This document shows positions 1 to 9,094 of a stretch of 64,000 nt of DNA, one piece after another; within the stretch, counting starts at the first letter, position 1; every line of letters begins with the position of its first letter. A program made the translations under genes and the position numbers. This DNA is from Thermomonas paludicola. Lineage in GTDB: Bacteria > Pseudomonadota > Gammaproteobacteria > Xanthomonadales > Xanthomonadaceae. The notes under the pieces were generated by a model that saw only the letters and a list, made by a program, of their open reading frames with translations, made no database searches and was not told the origin of the DNA. The DNA is taken from assembly GCF_024498955.1 (NCBI RefSeq), contig NZ_CP093311.1, positions 124,001 through 188,000 on the forward strand, read 5' to 3'.

Positions 1-1
1 A

Positions 2-2695
2 GCGCATGCAGACACCCCGGCCGACGCCCGCATCGACACCGATGCAAAAGCGCCGTCGGACGAGGCTGCGGCAGGCGCACCGTTGCCGCTGCCCGGGTTT
101 CTTGCTGCGGCCAGCGAAGCGTCGCCTGCGGCATTGCCGCCGCCACAACAGGCAGGCAAGGCCCGGACACCGCTGTGGGCGCGCCTGCTGGGGCGCCCGC
201 TGTCGCCCTGGCTGAAACTGGACATCGAAGCCGACCCGCAGGTCGCGGCTGCGGCCTTGCGCCCGGTCTGCTACGTGCTGGAAGACTACGGCCTGTCCAA
301 CGCCCTGATCCTGCAGCGCGCCTGCCGCGAAGCCGGCCTGCCGCCGCCGCTGCAGCCCATTGCCGGCGACCCGCTGGGCCGCAAGCGTTCCTATGTCGCG
401 CTGTCACGCCGGCATGCCAACGCGCTGGGGCTGCTGCCCGGCGCCGAGCACAAGACCCATTCCGGCTCGCTGGCACGGCTGCTGGAAGCACACCGCGCCA
501 ACCCGGCACTGGACGTGCAACTGGTGCCGGTATCGGTGTTCGTGGGCCAGGCGCCCAAGCGCAGCAGCGGTTGGTTTTCCGTGCTGTTCTCGGAAAACTG
601 GACGCTGGTCGGGCGCTTCCGGCGCCTGCTCGCCATCCTGCTGAACGGCCGCGACACCCTGGTGCAGTTCTCTGCGCCGATCTCGGTGCGCGACACGGTG
701 GCCGAGGGCCTGGAGCCCGAACGTACCGTGCGCAAGCTCTCGCGCGTGCTGCGCACCCATTTCCGGCGCCTGCGCGAGGTGGTGATCGGCCCCGACCTGT
801 CCACCCGGCGCATGCTGGCCGATCAGGTGCTGTCGGCGCCGCAGGTCAAGGAGGCCATCGCCGATCAGGCGCGGCGCGACAAGATCAAGCCGGAAGACGC
901 GTGGAAGAAGGCCAACGGTTATTTCTGGGAAATCGCCGCCGACTATTCCAATACGGTGGTGCGCTCGGCCAGCTTCGCGCTGACCTCGGTGTGGAATCGC
1001 ATCTACCGGGGCGTGCTGGTGCACCATCTCGACCAGTTCAAGCAGGAAGCCCCCGGCCATGAAGTGGTGTACGTGCCCAGTCACCGCAGCCACATGGACT
1101 ACCTGCTGCTGAGCTATCTGCTCTACAGCCACGGCATCGTGGCGCCGCACATCTTTGCCGGCATCAACCTCAACCTGCCGGTGGTGGGCACCCTCCTGCG
1201 CAAGGGCGGCGCCTTCTTCGCGCGCCGCAGCTTCAAGGGCAACGCGCTGTACTCGGCGGTGTTCCGCGAATACATGGCGCAGCTGGTGGCGGGCGGCTAT
1301 TCCATCGAATACTTCATCGAAGGCGGGCGTTCGCGCACCGGGCGTTTGCTGCAGCCCAAGGGCGGCTCGCTGGCGATGACCGTGCGCGCCTACCTGCGCC
1401 AGCCGTCCCGCCCGGTGCTGTTCCAGCCGGTGTACATCGGCTACGAGAAGCTGATGGAAGGCAGCAGCTACCTGGACGAGCTGTCCGGCAAGCCCAAGGA
1501 AAAGGAATCGATCTGGCAGCTGCTGGGCGGCATCCCCAAGGTGCTGCGCAGCAACTACGGGCAGGTGGTGGTGAACTTCGGCGAACGCATCCGCCTGGAT
1601 CGGATCCTGGCCGAACACGCGCCCGACTGGGATCACCAGCCGGTGCCCGATGATGAAAAACCGGCCTGGTTTGCGCGCACCGTCGATGCGCTGGCGCAAC
1701 GCATCCAGGTCAACGTCAACCGCGCCGCCGACGTCAACCCGATCAACCTGCTCGCGCTGGCGCTGTTGTCCACGCCCAAGCACGCGATGGGCGAGGCCGA
1801 CCTGCTGGCACAGATCGCGCTGAGCAAGACCCTGCTGGCCGAAGTGCCGTATTCCGACTGGGTGACGGTGACCCCGCATTCACCGGAGCAGATCATTGCG
1901 CACGGCGAAGAGATCGGCCTGATCACGCGCATCCGCCATCCGCTGGGCGACGTGCTGGGCGTGCATGGCGATGCCGCGGTGCTGCTGAGCTATTTCCGCA
2001 ACAACGTGCTGCACCTGTTCACCGCGTCCTCGTGGATCGCGGTGTGCTTCCAGAACAACCGCCGCATGGGCCGCCGGCAGCTGCAGCAGATCGGCCGCAC
2101 CCTGTATCCGTTCCTGCAGGCCGAGCTGTTCCTGCCCTGGAACGAGGACACCTTCGCCAGCCGCATCGACCGCACCATCGAAGTCTTCATCCGCGAGGGC
2201 CTGCTGGAGCAGGTCAGCGACGAGGACGGCGGCATCCTGCAGCGCAACGCCGGGCAGAGTGACGAGGTGTTCCGCCTGCGCGCGCTGGGCCACACCCTGC
2301 AGCAGGCGTTCGAGCGCTACTACATCGCCATCAGCGTGCTGGTGAAGAACGGCCCCGGCATCCTCGGCGCCGGCGAACTGGAAAGCATGTGCCAGCTCAC
2401 CGCGCAGCGCCTGTCGCTGCTGTACGCGCCGGCTGCGCCGGAGTTCTTCGACAAGGCGCTGTTCCGCAGCTTCATCCAGCAACTGCGCGAACTGAAGCTG
2501 GTCTGGCCCAGCGACACCAGCAAGCTGATGTTCGATGACCGCCTCAAGGCGTGGGCGAAGGATGCCCGCGTGGTGCTGGGCCGCGAGCTGCGCCACACCA
2601 TCGAGAAAATCACCCCCGACAACGGCCGCAGCACGGGCGAACGCCCGGCGCTGCCTGCCGCGCCGGACGCCGCGCCGGAGCAACCGCAAGACTGA
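2..2695 (+). CDS. plsB: Glycerol-3-phosphate acyltransferase PlsB (5' end outside window)
   Basis: Adds the first acyl chain to sn-glycerol 3-phosphate at the inner membrane, giving lysophosphatidate for phospholipid synthesis. The frame is open to the left edge without a stop or an ATG, so the start lies outside; a TTG at 83 is possible but unconvincing. The acyltransferase blocks are visible in order: HRSHMD at 1082-1099 (catalytic His and Asp), GGAFFARRSF, FIEGGRSRTG and PVLFQPVYIGYE. About 897 residues are visible against about 807 in E. coli PlsB; the surplus is an Ala/Pro-rich N-terminus and a low-complexity tail. It runs convergently into the YdcH-like gene, 30 bp away. Confidence 0.95.
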   Translation, partial: AHADTPADARIDTDAKAPSDEAAAGAPLPLPGFLAAASEASPAALPPPQQAGKARTPLWARLLGRPLSPWLKLDIEADPQVAAAALRPVCYVLEDYGLSNALILQRACREAGLPPPLQPIAGDPLGRKRSYVALSRRHANALGLLPGAEHKTHSGSLARLLEAHRANPALDVQLVPVSVFVGQAPKRSSGWFSVLFSENWTLVGRFRRLLAILLNGRDTLVQFSAPISVRDTVAEGLEPERTVRKLSRVLRTHFRRLREVVIGPDLSTRRMLADQVLSAPQVKEAIADQARRDKIKPEDAWKKANGYFWEIAADYSNTVVRSASFALTSVWNRIYRGVLVHHLDQFKQEAPGHEVVYVPSHRSHMDYLLLSYLLYSHGIVAPHIFAGINLNLPVVGTLLRKGGAFFARRSFKGNALYSAVFREYMAQLVAGGYSIEYFIEGGRSRTGRLLQPKGGSLAMTVRAYLRQPSRPVLFQPVYIGYEKLMEGSSYLDELSGKPKEKESIWQLLGGIPKVLRSNYGQVVVNFGERIRLDRILAEHAPDWDHQPVPDDEKPAWFARTVDALAQRIQVNVNRAADVNPINLLALALLSTPKHAMGEADLLAQIALSKTLLAEVPYSDWVTVTPHSPEQIIAHGEEIGLITRIRHPLGDVLGVHGDAAVLLSYFRNNVLHLFTASSWIAVCFQNNRRMGRRQLQQIGRTLYPFLQAELFLPWNEDTFASRIDRTIEVFIREGLLEQVSDEDGGILQRNAGQSDEVFRLRALGHTLQQAFERYYIAISVLVKNGPGILGAGELESMCQLTAQRLSLLYAPAAPEFFDKALFRSFIQQLRELKLVWPSDTSKLMFDDRLKAWAKDARVVLGRELRHTIEKITPDNGRSTGERPALPAAPDAAPEQPQD

Positions 2696-2725
2696 CGCCG
2701 GCAGCGTGCCGACGCCGTGCGGGCG

Positions 2726-2944
2726 TCAGGCCGGCTCGTCGGGAATCAGCGCGTTTTCCAGCCAGGCGATCTGATCCTTCAGCAGCAACTTGTGCTTCTT
2801 CATCCGCTTGAGGATCAGCTCGTCCGTCTGGATGCTGGCCTGCATGCCGGCGATGGCGGCGTCCAGCTCGCGGTGCTCATGGCGCAACTCGGCCACGCGC
2901 CGGGCCATGCGCGAAAGCTCCGCCGGATCCAGGGACTGGTTCAT
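2726..2944 (-). CDS. YdcH-like DUF465 small protein
   Basis: A 72-residue, highly charged and probably fully helical protein. The pattern of a basic [15 protein letters not shown] segment followed by an acidic end is typical of the DUF465/YdcH family, whose biochemical role is not established. There is no signal peptide or membrane segment. The gene is divergent from ttcA across 53 bp and convergent with plsB. A 6-bp hairpin (GACGCC at 2711-2716, GGCGTC at 2722-2727) lies over its stop codon and could help end transcription. The family assignment is good; the function is unknown. Confidence 0.8.
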   Translation of the reverse strand: MNQSLDPAELSRMARRVAELRHEHRELDAAIAGMQASIQTDELILKRMKKHKLLLKDQIAWLENALIPDEPA

Positions 2945-2983
2945 GCGCCGAGCATAGCGCGCCGGGGCCGCGCCTGCGGCAGG

Positions 2984-2989
2984 TAAAAT
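2984..2989 (+). promoter_or_regulatory. Candidate -10 box of ttcA
   Basis: TAAAAT, five of six matches to TATAAT, with its last base 9 bp before the ttcA ATG. A start about 7 bp downstream would leave at most two leader bases, so the transcript would be essentially leaderless. No Shine-Dalgarno sequence is visible and no clear -35 was found. Confidence 0.45.
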
Positions 2990-2997
2990 GCACCGGC

Positions 2998-3888
2998 ATG
3001 AACATCGATCTTCCCCTCGCCGAACCCCAGCCCGTCGCCCAACGCCGCAAGCATGAGAGCGACAAGCTGGCCAAGCGCCTGCGTCACCAGGTGGGCCGCG
3101 CCATCGCCGATTTCGGGATGATCGAAGCGGGCGACAAGGTGATGGTCTGCCTGTCCGGCGGCAAGGACAGCTACACCCTGCTGGACGTGTTGCTGCAGCT
3201 GCAGAAGAAGGCGCCGGTGGAATTCAGCATCACCGCGGTCAACCTGGACCAGAAGCAGCCCGGTTTTCCCGGGCACGTCCTGCCCGATTACCTGCGCGGC
3301 ATTGGCGTCGATTTCCACATCATCGAACAAGACACCTACTCGGTGGTGAGCCGGGTGATCCCGGAAGGCAAGACCCAGTGTTCGCTGTGCTCGCGCATGC
3401 GTCGCGGTGCGCTGTACGCCTATGCGGAGGCGCAGGGGTTCACCAAGATCGCGCTGGGCCATCATCGCGACGACCTGGTCAACACCTTTTTCCTCAACCT
3501 GTTCTTCCATGCCAAACTGGCGGGCATGCCGCCCAAGCTGCTCAGCGACAACGGCAAGCACGTGGTGATCCGCCCGCTGGCCCATGTCCGCGAGGCCGAC
3601 ATCGAAACCTATGCCGACAGCCGGGGGTTTCCGATCATTCCCTGCAACCTGTGCGGCTCGCAGGAGAACCTGCAGCGCAAGCAGGTCAAGCACATGCTGG
3701 CGCAGTGGGAGAAGGACAGCCCGGGCCGCATCGAAACCCTGTCGCGCGCGCTGGGCGACATCCGCCCGTCACAATTGAGCGATGCCAACCTGTTCGACTT
3801 CAAGGCGTTGGGCAAGCACGGCGACTGCGCCATGCCCGATGCCCACGCCTGGCTCGCAGGCGGCGAGACGCAACGCGACGACGATTGA
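2998..3888 (+). CDS. ttcA: tRNA 2-thiocytidine(32) synthetase TtcA
   Basis: ATP-dependent, iron-sulfur cluster enzyme that thiolates cytidine 32 in certain tRNAs. The 296-residue protein shows the PP-loop SGGKDS at residues 53-58, the CxxC pair C128/C131 and a second pair C216/C219, all expected in TtcA. Its length is close to E. coli TtcA (311). The ATG at 2998 was chosen because homology begins soon after and a TAAAAT -10 box sits immediately upstream. It is divergent from the YdcH-like gene and followed by intergenic hairpins before rdgC. Confidence 0.95.
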   Translation: MNIDLPLAEPQPVAQRRKHESDKLAKRLRHQVGRAIADFGMIEAGDKVMVCLSGGKDSYTLLDVLLQLQKKAPVEFSITAVNLDQKQPGFPGHVLPDYLRGIGVDFHIIEQDTYSVVSRVIPEGKTQCSLCSRMRRGALYAYAEAQGFTKIALGHHRDDLVNTFFLNLFFHAKLAGMPPKLLSDNGKHVVIRPLAHVREADIETYADSRGFPIIPCNLCGSQENLQRKQVKHMLAQWEKDSPGRIETLSRALGDIRPSQLSDANLFDFKALGKHGDCAMPDAHAWLAGGETQRDDD

Positions 3889-3899
3889 CGCCGCATCAT

Positions 3900-3927
3900 C
3901 GTCATTCCCGCCTTCGCGGGAATGACG
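3900..3927. repeat. REP-like hairpin, GTCATTCCCGC type
   Basis: Perfect 12-bp inverted repeat (CGTCATTCCCGC at 3900-3911, its complement at 3916-3927) around a CTTC loop, between ttcA and rdgC. The same GTCAT...ATGAC frame recurs at 22094-22122. Elements of this look are widespread intergenic repeats in proteobacteria. It may also end ttcA transcription, but no T-run follows. Confidence 0.7.
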
Positions 3928-3949
3928 GAAACAGCACCCCACCCCAGCT

Positions 3950-3969
3950 CTCCCCTGCTTGCAAGGGAG
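3950..3969. repeat. CTCCCCTGC hairpin repeat
   Basis: CTCCCCTGC and GCAAGGGAG flank a TT loop, with one mismatch in a 9-bp stem. It is the same core as the perfect copy at 16083-16106, placing it in the C/G-rich hairpin family of this window. It ends 20 bp before the rdgC start. Confidence 0.6.
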
Positions 3970-3989
3970 GGGCACAACCAGGATTCCCG

Positions 3990-4892
3990 ATGTTCTTCCG
4001 CAATCTCACCCTGTTCCGCTTCCCTGCCGCGCTCGACCTGTCCGACCTCGACGCCCACCTGGCCGAGTGCGCGCTCAAGCCCGTGGGCCCGCTGGAACTG
4101 TCCAGCCGCGGCTTCATTCCGCCGTTCGGCCACCACGGCGACGCGCTCAGCCACCGCATCGACGAGTCGCTGTGGCTCACCGTGGGCGGCGAAGACAAGC
4201 TGCTGCCCGGCGCGGTGGTCAACGACCTGCTGCAGAAGAAGCTGGCGTCGATCGAAGAGAAAGAAGGCCGCAAGCCCGGCGGGCGCACCCGCAAGCGGAT
4301 CAAGGATGAACTGATCATCGAGCTGCTGCCGCGCGCGTTCGTGCGCCCGGTGCGCAGCGATGCATTGCTCGATACCGCGCTGGGCGTGATCGCCATCGAT
4401 ACCTCCTCGCGCAAGAACGCGGAGTCCGTGGTGTCGGAAGTGCGCCGCGCACTGGGAAGTTTCCCGGCGCTGCCGGTCAATGCGGAAGTCGCGCCGCGCG
4501 CGATCCTGACCGGTTGGCTGGCCGGCGACCCGCTGCCGGAAGGCCTGTCGCTGGGCGACGAATGCGAGTTGCGCGATCCGGCCGATTCCGGGGCGGTGGT
4601 GAAGATCCAGCGCATGGAGTTGTCCGGCGAAGAGATCAACAAGCATCTGGAGGCCGGCAAGCAGGCCACGCGATTGGCGCTGACCCTGGATGACCACGTC
4701 AGCTTCGTGCTTGGCGAAGACCTGGTGGTGCGCAAGTTCAAACTGCTGGACGGCGCGGTTGACCAGCTGGAATCCACCGATCGCGACGACATCGCCGCCG
4801 AACTCGATGCGCGCTTCGCGCTGATGGCCGGCGAGTTCAAGCGCCTGTTCGCGGTGCTGGAAAAAGCCTTCAAGCTCAGCAAGGCGGAGTGA
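3990..4892 (+). CDS. rdgC: Recombination-associated protein RdgC
   Basis: Nucleoid-associated, ring-forming DNA-binding protein that limits RecA activity and helps at stalled forks. The 300-residue product starts MFFRNLTLFRF and has the family's N-terminal pattern and length (E. coli RdgC has 303). The frame is open further upstream, but the ATG at 3990 has an AGGA ribosome binding site and begins exactly at the conserved N-terminus. The gene stands alone between ttcA and the YgjP-like gene. Confidence 0.95.
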   Translation: MFFRNLTLFRFPAALDLSDLDAHLAECALKPVGPLELSSRGFIPPFGHHGDALSHRIDESLWLTVGGEDKLLPGAVVNDLLQKKLASIEEKEGRKPGGRTRKRIKDELIIELLPRAFVRPVRSDALLDTALGVIAIDTSSRKNAESVVSEVRRALGSFPALPVNAEVAPRAILTGWLAGDPLPEGLSLGDECELRDPADSGAVVKIQRMELSGEEINKHLEAGKQATRLALTLDDHVSFVLGEDLVVRKFKLLDGAVDQLESTDRDDIAAELDARFALMAGEFKRLFAVLEKAFKLSKAE

Positions 4893-4920
4893 GCCGCAGC
4901 GCCGGCAGACCGCCATTCGC

Positions 4921-4926
4921 TAGACT
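4921..4926 (+). promoter_or_regulatory. Candidate -10 box giving a leaderless transcript
   Basis: TAGACT fits the TAnnnT -10 pattern. Its last base is 6 bp before the ATG at 4933, so the expected transcription start is the A of the start codon. The same sequence in the same spacing precedes priA. No Shine-Dalgarno sequence is present. Confidence 0.45.
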
Positions 4927-4932
4927 TGACGC

Positions 4933-5730
4933 ATGTCGTCCCTGCTGCGCCTGTTTCCCTCGTTCCGCGCCACGCCAAAGGCGCCAGCGGTGCAGCGCGA
5001 CAGCGTCGAAATCGCATTGGCCGACGGCCGTCGCATCGACATCCTGCGCGTGCGCGATCCGCGGGCGCGCAGGATCAAATTGGCGGTGGACGAACGCGGC
5101 GCGCGGCTCACCCTGCCGCTGCGCGCCAGCCGCGCCGAAGGCGAGCGCTTCCTGCACGAGCACCGCGCCTGGCTGACGCAGCAGCTTGCACTGCAGGCGC
5201 AGGCTGGCGGCGACGGCTTGCGGCGCGACGTCACCGGCGCGCTGCCGCTGCGTGGCCACCAGCTGCCGCTGCGCTGGGAAAGCGGGCGCGCCACCCGGCT
5301 GGAACAGGACGCGGCGGGCACGCTGCGCTTCCTGGCTCCGGCCAGGGCCGGCGACGCTGCACTGCGGCGCGCGCTGCAGGAGTTCTATGAGGCCGAAGGG
5401 CGCGCCGACCTCGGCCGCTGGTTGCCGGCCTACCTGCCCGGGCTGCCGCACCCGCCGCGGCGAATCGTGTTCAAGCGGCCCAGCACGCTGTGGGGCTCTC
5501 TGGCGCCGGATGGCACCGTGGCGCTCGATCTGGCCCTGCTGCTGGCGCAGCCGGCCGCATTCGAATACGTGCTGGTCCACGAGCTTTGCCACCTGCTGCA
5601 CCGCGACCATTCGCCGCGCTTCTGGCACGCAGTGGAGCTGCGCTTTGCGGACTGGCGCGAGCAGCGCGCCTACCTGCGCGAGGAAGGTCGCGGGCTGAAG
5701 GCGCGCCTGCGCCAGCTGCTGGCCGGTTGA
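4933..5730 (+). CDS. YgjP-type zinc metallohydrolase (M48/SprT-like)
   Basis: A 265-residue protein of the YgjP/DUF45 family of putative zinc-dependent peptidases. The VHELCH motif at residues 215-220 gives the HExxH zinc site with H216, E217 and H220; H226 in the following HRDHSPRFW stretch is the likely third ligand. The STLWGSL segment near residue 185 matches the usual SRWGSC region, although here the Cys is Leu. No signal peptide, so probably cytoplasmic. Family members are linked to unidentified maintenance roles; the substrate is unknown. It lies 40 bp after rdgC but has its own -10 box. Confidence 0.85.
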   Translation: MSSLLRLFPSFRATPKAPAVQRDSVEIALADGRRIDILRVRDPRARRIKLAVDERGARLTLPLRASRAEGERFLHEHRAWLTQQLALQAQAGGDGLRRDVTGALPLRGHQLPLRWESGRATRLEQDAAGTLRFLAPARAGDAALRRALQEFYEAEGRADLGRWLPAYLPGLPHPPRRIVFKRPSTLWGSLAPDGTVALDLALLLAQPAAFEYVLVHELCHLLHRDHSPRFWHAVELRFADWREQRAYLREEGRGLKARLRQLLAG

Positions 5731-5782
5731 GCGGAAATCCCGCGTTCTTCGTTAGACAATTCACGCACCGGGGATGCCGTTC

Positions 5783-6292
5783 ATGAACACCAACTGCCGC
5801 CGCTTGCTCGGCTTGGCCCTGATCGCCGCGGTCATTGCGCTGCCGGCCTGCAAGAAAGCCGCGGAACGCGTGACCGAAGCCGCCATTGAACACGCCACCG
5901 GCGCCCGGGTGGACAAGGATGGCAACGCGATGACCATCAAGACAGAGAAGGGCGACGTGAAAATCGTCAGCGCCGATGCGAGCGGCAACGTGGCCTTGCC
6001 GGCCGGCTTTCCCTCCGACATCTATCTGCCTGGCGAGCGCAAGGTCGCCAGCGTGGTGGACATGGCCGGCATGCAAATGGTCAACCTGACCGCGCCCGGC
6101 GCCATCGGCGAGCTCTACGCCGAGGCCGACAAGGCCATGCAGGGGGGCGGCTGGAAACGCGAAATGGCGATGCAGTCCAACGACGGCAGCACCCTGATGT
6201 TCAGCAAGGACAAGCGCCAGGTGTTCTATCAGCTGGTCAAGGCCGACGGCGGCGGCACCCAGTTGGCCATCCGCACCGGCACCAACGAATAA
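5783..6292 (+). CDS. Small lipoprotein, function unknown
   Basis: About 169 residues starting MNTNCRRLLG. A hydrophobic signal runs into the lipobox LPAC with the acylated Cys at residue 23, so the mature protein is membrane-anchored, followed by CKKAAERVTEAA. The rest is soluble and lacks motifs I recognise. An in-frame ATG at 5774 would add three residues; the ATG at 5783 gives a more usual signal peptide. A TTAGACAAT stretch at 5752-5760 could be the -10. It ends only 3 bp from the convergent hydrolase gene. Confidence 0.75.
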   Translation: MNTNCRRLLGLALIAAVIALPACKKAAERVTEAAIEHATGARVDKDGNAMTIKTEKGDVKIVSADASGNVALPAGFPSDIYLPGERKVASVVDMAGMQMVNLTAPGAIGELYAEADKAMQGGGWKREMAMQSNDGSTLMFSKDKRQVFYQLVKADGGGTQLAIRTGTNE

Positions 6293-6295
6293 GCC

Positions 6296-7150
6296 TCAGC
6301 GGGCGACGAACGCGTCGATTGCCGCAGCCACCGCATCGGGCTGCTGCATGTGCAGGTGATGCCCGCCGGGGAACGTCTGCAGGCGCCCCTGCGGCAGCAG
6401 CGCCACGCGCCGCCGACGTTCCGCATCCGCCAGATATGGCTGGGCGGGGTCGGCGAACACGGCCAGCACCGGGCAATCGATGGCCGCCAGCACGTCGTCG
6501 ATCTGCGCCTGCGTCATCCGGGTCAGCGTGGGCAGGGTCAGGCGCGGGTCGCTGCTCCACACGAAGCCGCCGGGGACGGCGCGCACGCCGCGCTCCACCA
6601 GCAGCCTGATTTGCACGTCATCCAGCCCGCTACCCGGCACCCGGCTCGCATTCAGGCGCGCTCGCACGGCGGTGCCGATGTCCGGGAACACGCGCAGGCG
6701 CTTGTCCTTGACCACGCGCTGCGCGGTGACTGCGTCGCGCATGCGTTCTGCCGTGCGCGTGGGCAATTCGGCCAGGGCGCCCAGCATTTCGATCGCCACC
6801 AGGCGCTCGATCCGCTCGGGGCAGGCCGCCGCCAGCAGGCTGGCGATCCCCGCGCCCATCGAATGCCCGAGCAGGGAAAAGCGCTCCCAGCCCAGCGCGT
6901 CGGCCACGTCCAGCACCGCCGCCAGCGCCACGCTGAAGCCGTATTCGGTGCCTGCCGGCAGGTGTGCGCTGCGGCCGTGGCCCGGCAAATCCAGCGCCAC
7001 CAGATCCAGCCCGCGCAGACGCGCCGCCAGCGGAACGAAGCTGGCGGCATTGTCCAGCCAGCCGTGCAGGGCCAGCACGCGGGCGCCGTGGCCGTCGTTG
7101 CGCAAGGCGCTGACGCGGCCCAGGGCGATGTCGAAGCCAACCTCGCGCAT
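6296..7150 (-). CDS. Alpha/beta hydrolase
   Basis: A 284-residue alpha/beta-hydrolase fold enzyme. ALHGWLDNAASF near residue 30 provides the oxyanion-hole region, GHSMG near residues 95-99 holds the nucleophile Ser97, and GGHHLH near the C-terminus supplies the catalytic His. No signal peptide; the substrate cannot be read from sequence. The ATG at 7150 overlaps the hemH stop as TGATG, implying translational coupling; an upstream GTG at 7159 is possible but less likely. Coupling to hemH may only mean shared expression. Confidence 0.85.
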   Translation of the reverse strand: MREVGFDIALGRVSALRNDGHGARVLALHGWLDNAASFVPLAARLRGLDLVALDLPGHGRSAHLPAGTEYGFSVALAAVLDVADALGWERFSLLGHSMGAGIASLLAAACPERIERLVAIEMLGALAELPTRTAERMRDAVTAQRVVKDKRLRVFPDIGTAVRARLNASRVPGSGLDDVQIRLLVERGVRAVPGGFVWSSDPRLTLPTLTRMTQAQIDDVLAAIDCPVLAVFADPAQPYLADAERRRRVALLPQGRLQTFPGGHHLHMQQPDAVAAAIDAFVAR

Positions 7151-8124
7151 CACGTCCACCCTGCCGCCTGCCGCGCAAGCGCCGCCAATGCGTCGGCATG
7201 CGCGCCGTCCGCGTTGAGGCAGGGGATGTAGCGCAGCGATTGCCCGCCGGCCGCGCGAAACGCGTTCGCGTTCTCCACCGAAATTTCTTCCAGCGTCTCC
7301 AGACAGTCCACCGCAAAGCCGGGGCAGGCAACATCCACGGTGCGCACCCCCTCGCGCGCCAGTGTTTCCAGCGTGGGCAGGGTGTATGGCTGCAGCCAGC
7401 GTTCGCGTCCGAAGCGCGATTGGAAGGTCAGCATGAGTTCATCGCGCGGCATGCCCAGCGCCGCGGCAATCGCCACCGCGCTGGCCTCGCACTGCGCCGC
7501 ATACGGGTCGCCCCCATCCACCAGCCGCTGTGGAATGCCGTGGAACGACAGCAGCAGGCGTTCGCCGCGCCCGTGCGCAGCCCAGTGCGCGCGGATCGAG
7601 CCGGCCACTGCCGCCGCCCAGCCGGCATCGGCGTGATAGTCGTGCAGCATGCCCACTTGAAAACCGGACCCGTGCGCGGCGATCGCATCGGCCACGCTGG
7701 CCGTGGTGGTGGTGGAATACTGCGGATACAGCGGCAGCACGCGCAGCTGGCGCACGCCTTCGGCGCGCAGGCGATCCAGCACTGCGGGCACGGACGGCTC
7801 GCCATAGCGCATCGCGTGCGCCACCCGCCAACCCGGCAAGCGTGCCGCCACTTCCTCCGCCAATGCCGCCGTGTGCACCGCCAGCGGGGAGCCGCCGGGC
7901 AACCAGATCTGCGCATATTTGTGCGCCACCTTGGGGCTGCGCAGCGGCAGGATCACGAAGTGCAGCAGCGGGCACCACAGCCAGCGCGTCAGCTGGACCA
8001 CGCGGTGGTCGTGCAGGAACTGCGCCAGATAGCGGCGAACCGCGCGGGCAGTGGGCGCCTGCGGGGTTCCGAGATTGACCAGCAGCAGCGCCGGCGGGGC
8101 GTCGTGGGCGTTTTTCATGGGCAT
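7150..8124 (-). CDS. hemH: Ferrochelatase HemH
   Basis: Inserts ferrous iron into protoporphyrin IX, the last step of haem synthesis, at the inner membrane face. The 324-residue protein begins with the conserved LLLVNLGTPQAP, carries the active-site His195 in LSFHGIP, and has the CLETLEEI signature near the C-terminus. The length is normal for the family. It is the first gene of a two-gene unit with the alpha/beta hydrolase and is divergent from the SYLF-domain gene across 100 bp. Confidence 0.95.
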   Translation of the reverse strand: MPMKNAHDAPPALLLVNLGTPQAPTARAVRRYLAQFLHDHRVVQLTRWLWCPLLHFVILPLRSPKVAHKYAQIWLPGGSPLAVHTAALAEEVAARLPGWRVAHAMRYGEPSVPAVLDRLRAEGVRQLRVLPLYPQYSTTTTASVADAIAAHGSGFQVGMLHDYHADAGWAAAVAGSIRAHWAAHGRGERLLLSFHGIPQRLVDGGDPYAAQCEASAVAIAAALGMPRDELMLTFQSRFGRERWLQPYTLPTLETLAREGVRTVDVACPGFAVDCLETLEEISVENANAFRAAGGQSLRYIPCLNADGAHADALAALARQAAGWT

Positions 8125-8224
8125 AGGATCGCATGCAGGCCGGCGCTGCCCGCGTGGCTTATGATCGATTCATCGCGAAACCGCCACGATGCGGCTTCGC
8201 CCACCTGTTGCAACGGAGATTCCG

Positions 8225-9037
8225 ATGAAGCCGACGCCGCGCCGCCTGACCCTTGCCCTCGCCGTCCTGCTTGCTGCCGGCAGTGTCGCCGCCGGTGCCC
8301 GCGAGGACGTCCGCGCCGACGACGCGGTGCGGGTGATGAAGCAGATCCAGGCCATTCCGGAATCGTCCATCCCCGACCGCCTGCTGGACGAAGCGCGCGG
8401 GATCGTGGTGGTACCGGACACCATCAAGGCCGGCTTCATGCTGGGCGGGCGCCGTGGCCTCGGCCTGATGTCGGTGAAAACCGCCAATGGCACATGGTCC
8501 AACCCGGTGTTCGTGAAACTGGCCGGCGCCAGCTTTGGCCTGCAAGCCGGCGTGCAGTCGGCCGACGTGATCCTGGTGTTCCGCAGCCAGCGCGGCCTGG
8601 ACAACATCGTGAACGGCAAGTTCACCCTCGGCGCCGATGCCGGCGTGGCCGCCGGGCCGGTAGGCCGCAACGCCGCGGCCGCCACCGACGGCGCGCTGAA
8701 GGCCGAAATCTGGTCGTGGTCGCGCGCGCGCGGGCTGTTTGCCGGCGTGGCGCTGGATGGTGCGGTGCTGTCGATCGACAACGGCGCAAACAGCACCGCC
8801 TATGGCGAGGGCGTCACTCCACGCATGATTTTCGAAGGCCGTGCGCCGCAGGCACCGTCCTCGGCGATCGTCGGTTTCCGCGATACCCTGGAAGAAGCCA
8901 CCAACGCGGCGCGCTTTGCCCGCCAGCGCGCCAACCCGCCGGCGGCAGTCGCCGCGCCGGACGCTTCCGCGGTGCAGCCGCTGGACGCGGGCGCGCCAGC
9001 CACGGCCACCCCGCTGCCGCCCGCCAGCAAGCCGTAA
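8225..9037 (+). CDS. SYLF (Ysc84-like) lipid-binding domain protein, secreted
   Basis: A 270-residue exported protein. An N-terminal signal (LTLALAVLLAAGSVAAGA) is followed by a SYLF domain: the GIVVVPDTIKAGFMLGG and LGADAGVAAGPVGR stretches are diagnostic of the DUF500/Ysc84 family, which binds membranes or lipids. The C-terminus is Ala/Pro-rich. The ATG at 8225 was chosen over one at 8189 because GGAG sits 7 bp upstream and the signal peptide starts here. Its cellular role is unknown. Confidence 0.85.
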   Translation: MKPTPRRLTLALAVLLAAGSVAAGAREDVRADDAVRVMKQIQAIPESSIPDRLLDEARGIVVVPDTIKAGFMLGGRRGLGLMSVKTANGTWSNPVFVKLAGASFGLQAGVQSADVILVFRSQRGLDNIVNGKFTLGADAGVAAGPVGRNAAAATDGALKAEIWSWSRARGLFAGVALDGAVLSIDNGANSTAYGEGVTPRMIFEGRAPQAPSSAIVGFRDTLEEATNAARFARQRANPPAAVAAPDASAVQPLDAGAPATATPLPPASKP

Positions 9038-9094
9038 GCCGCCACAAATCCGCGTAAAATCACTCGATCGTCAGCAACGGCAAGGCACGCAATC

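Noticed and set aside
404..1879. Long open frame antisense to plsB.
   Set aside because: Its product is rich in His, Gln and Arg with no motifs, while the plus strand carries intact acyltransferase blocks.
3378..3989. An extended RdgC start within ttcA.
   Set aside because: The upstream part is an out-of-frame reading of ttcA; RdgC homology starts exactly at the ATG at 3990, which has a ribosome site.
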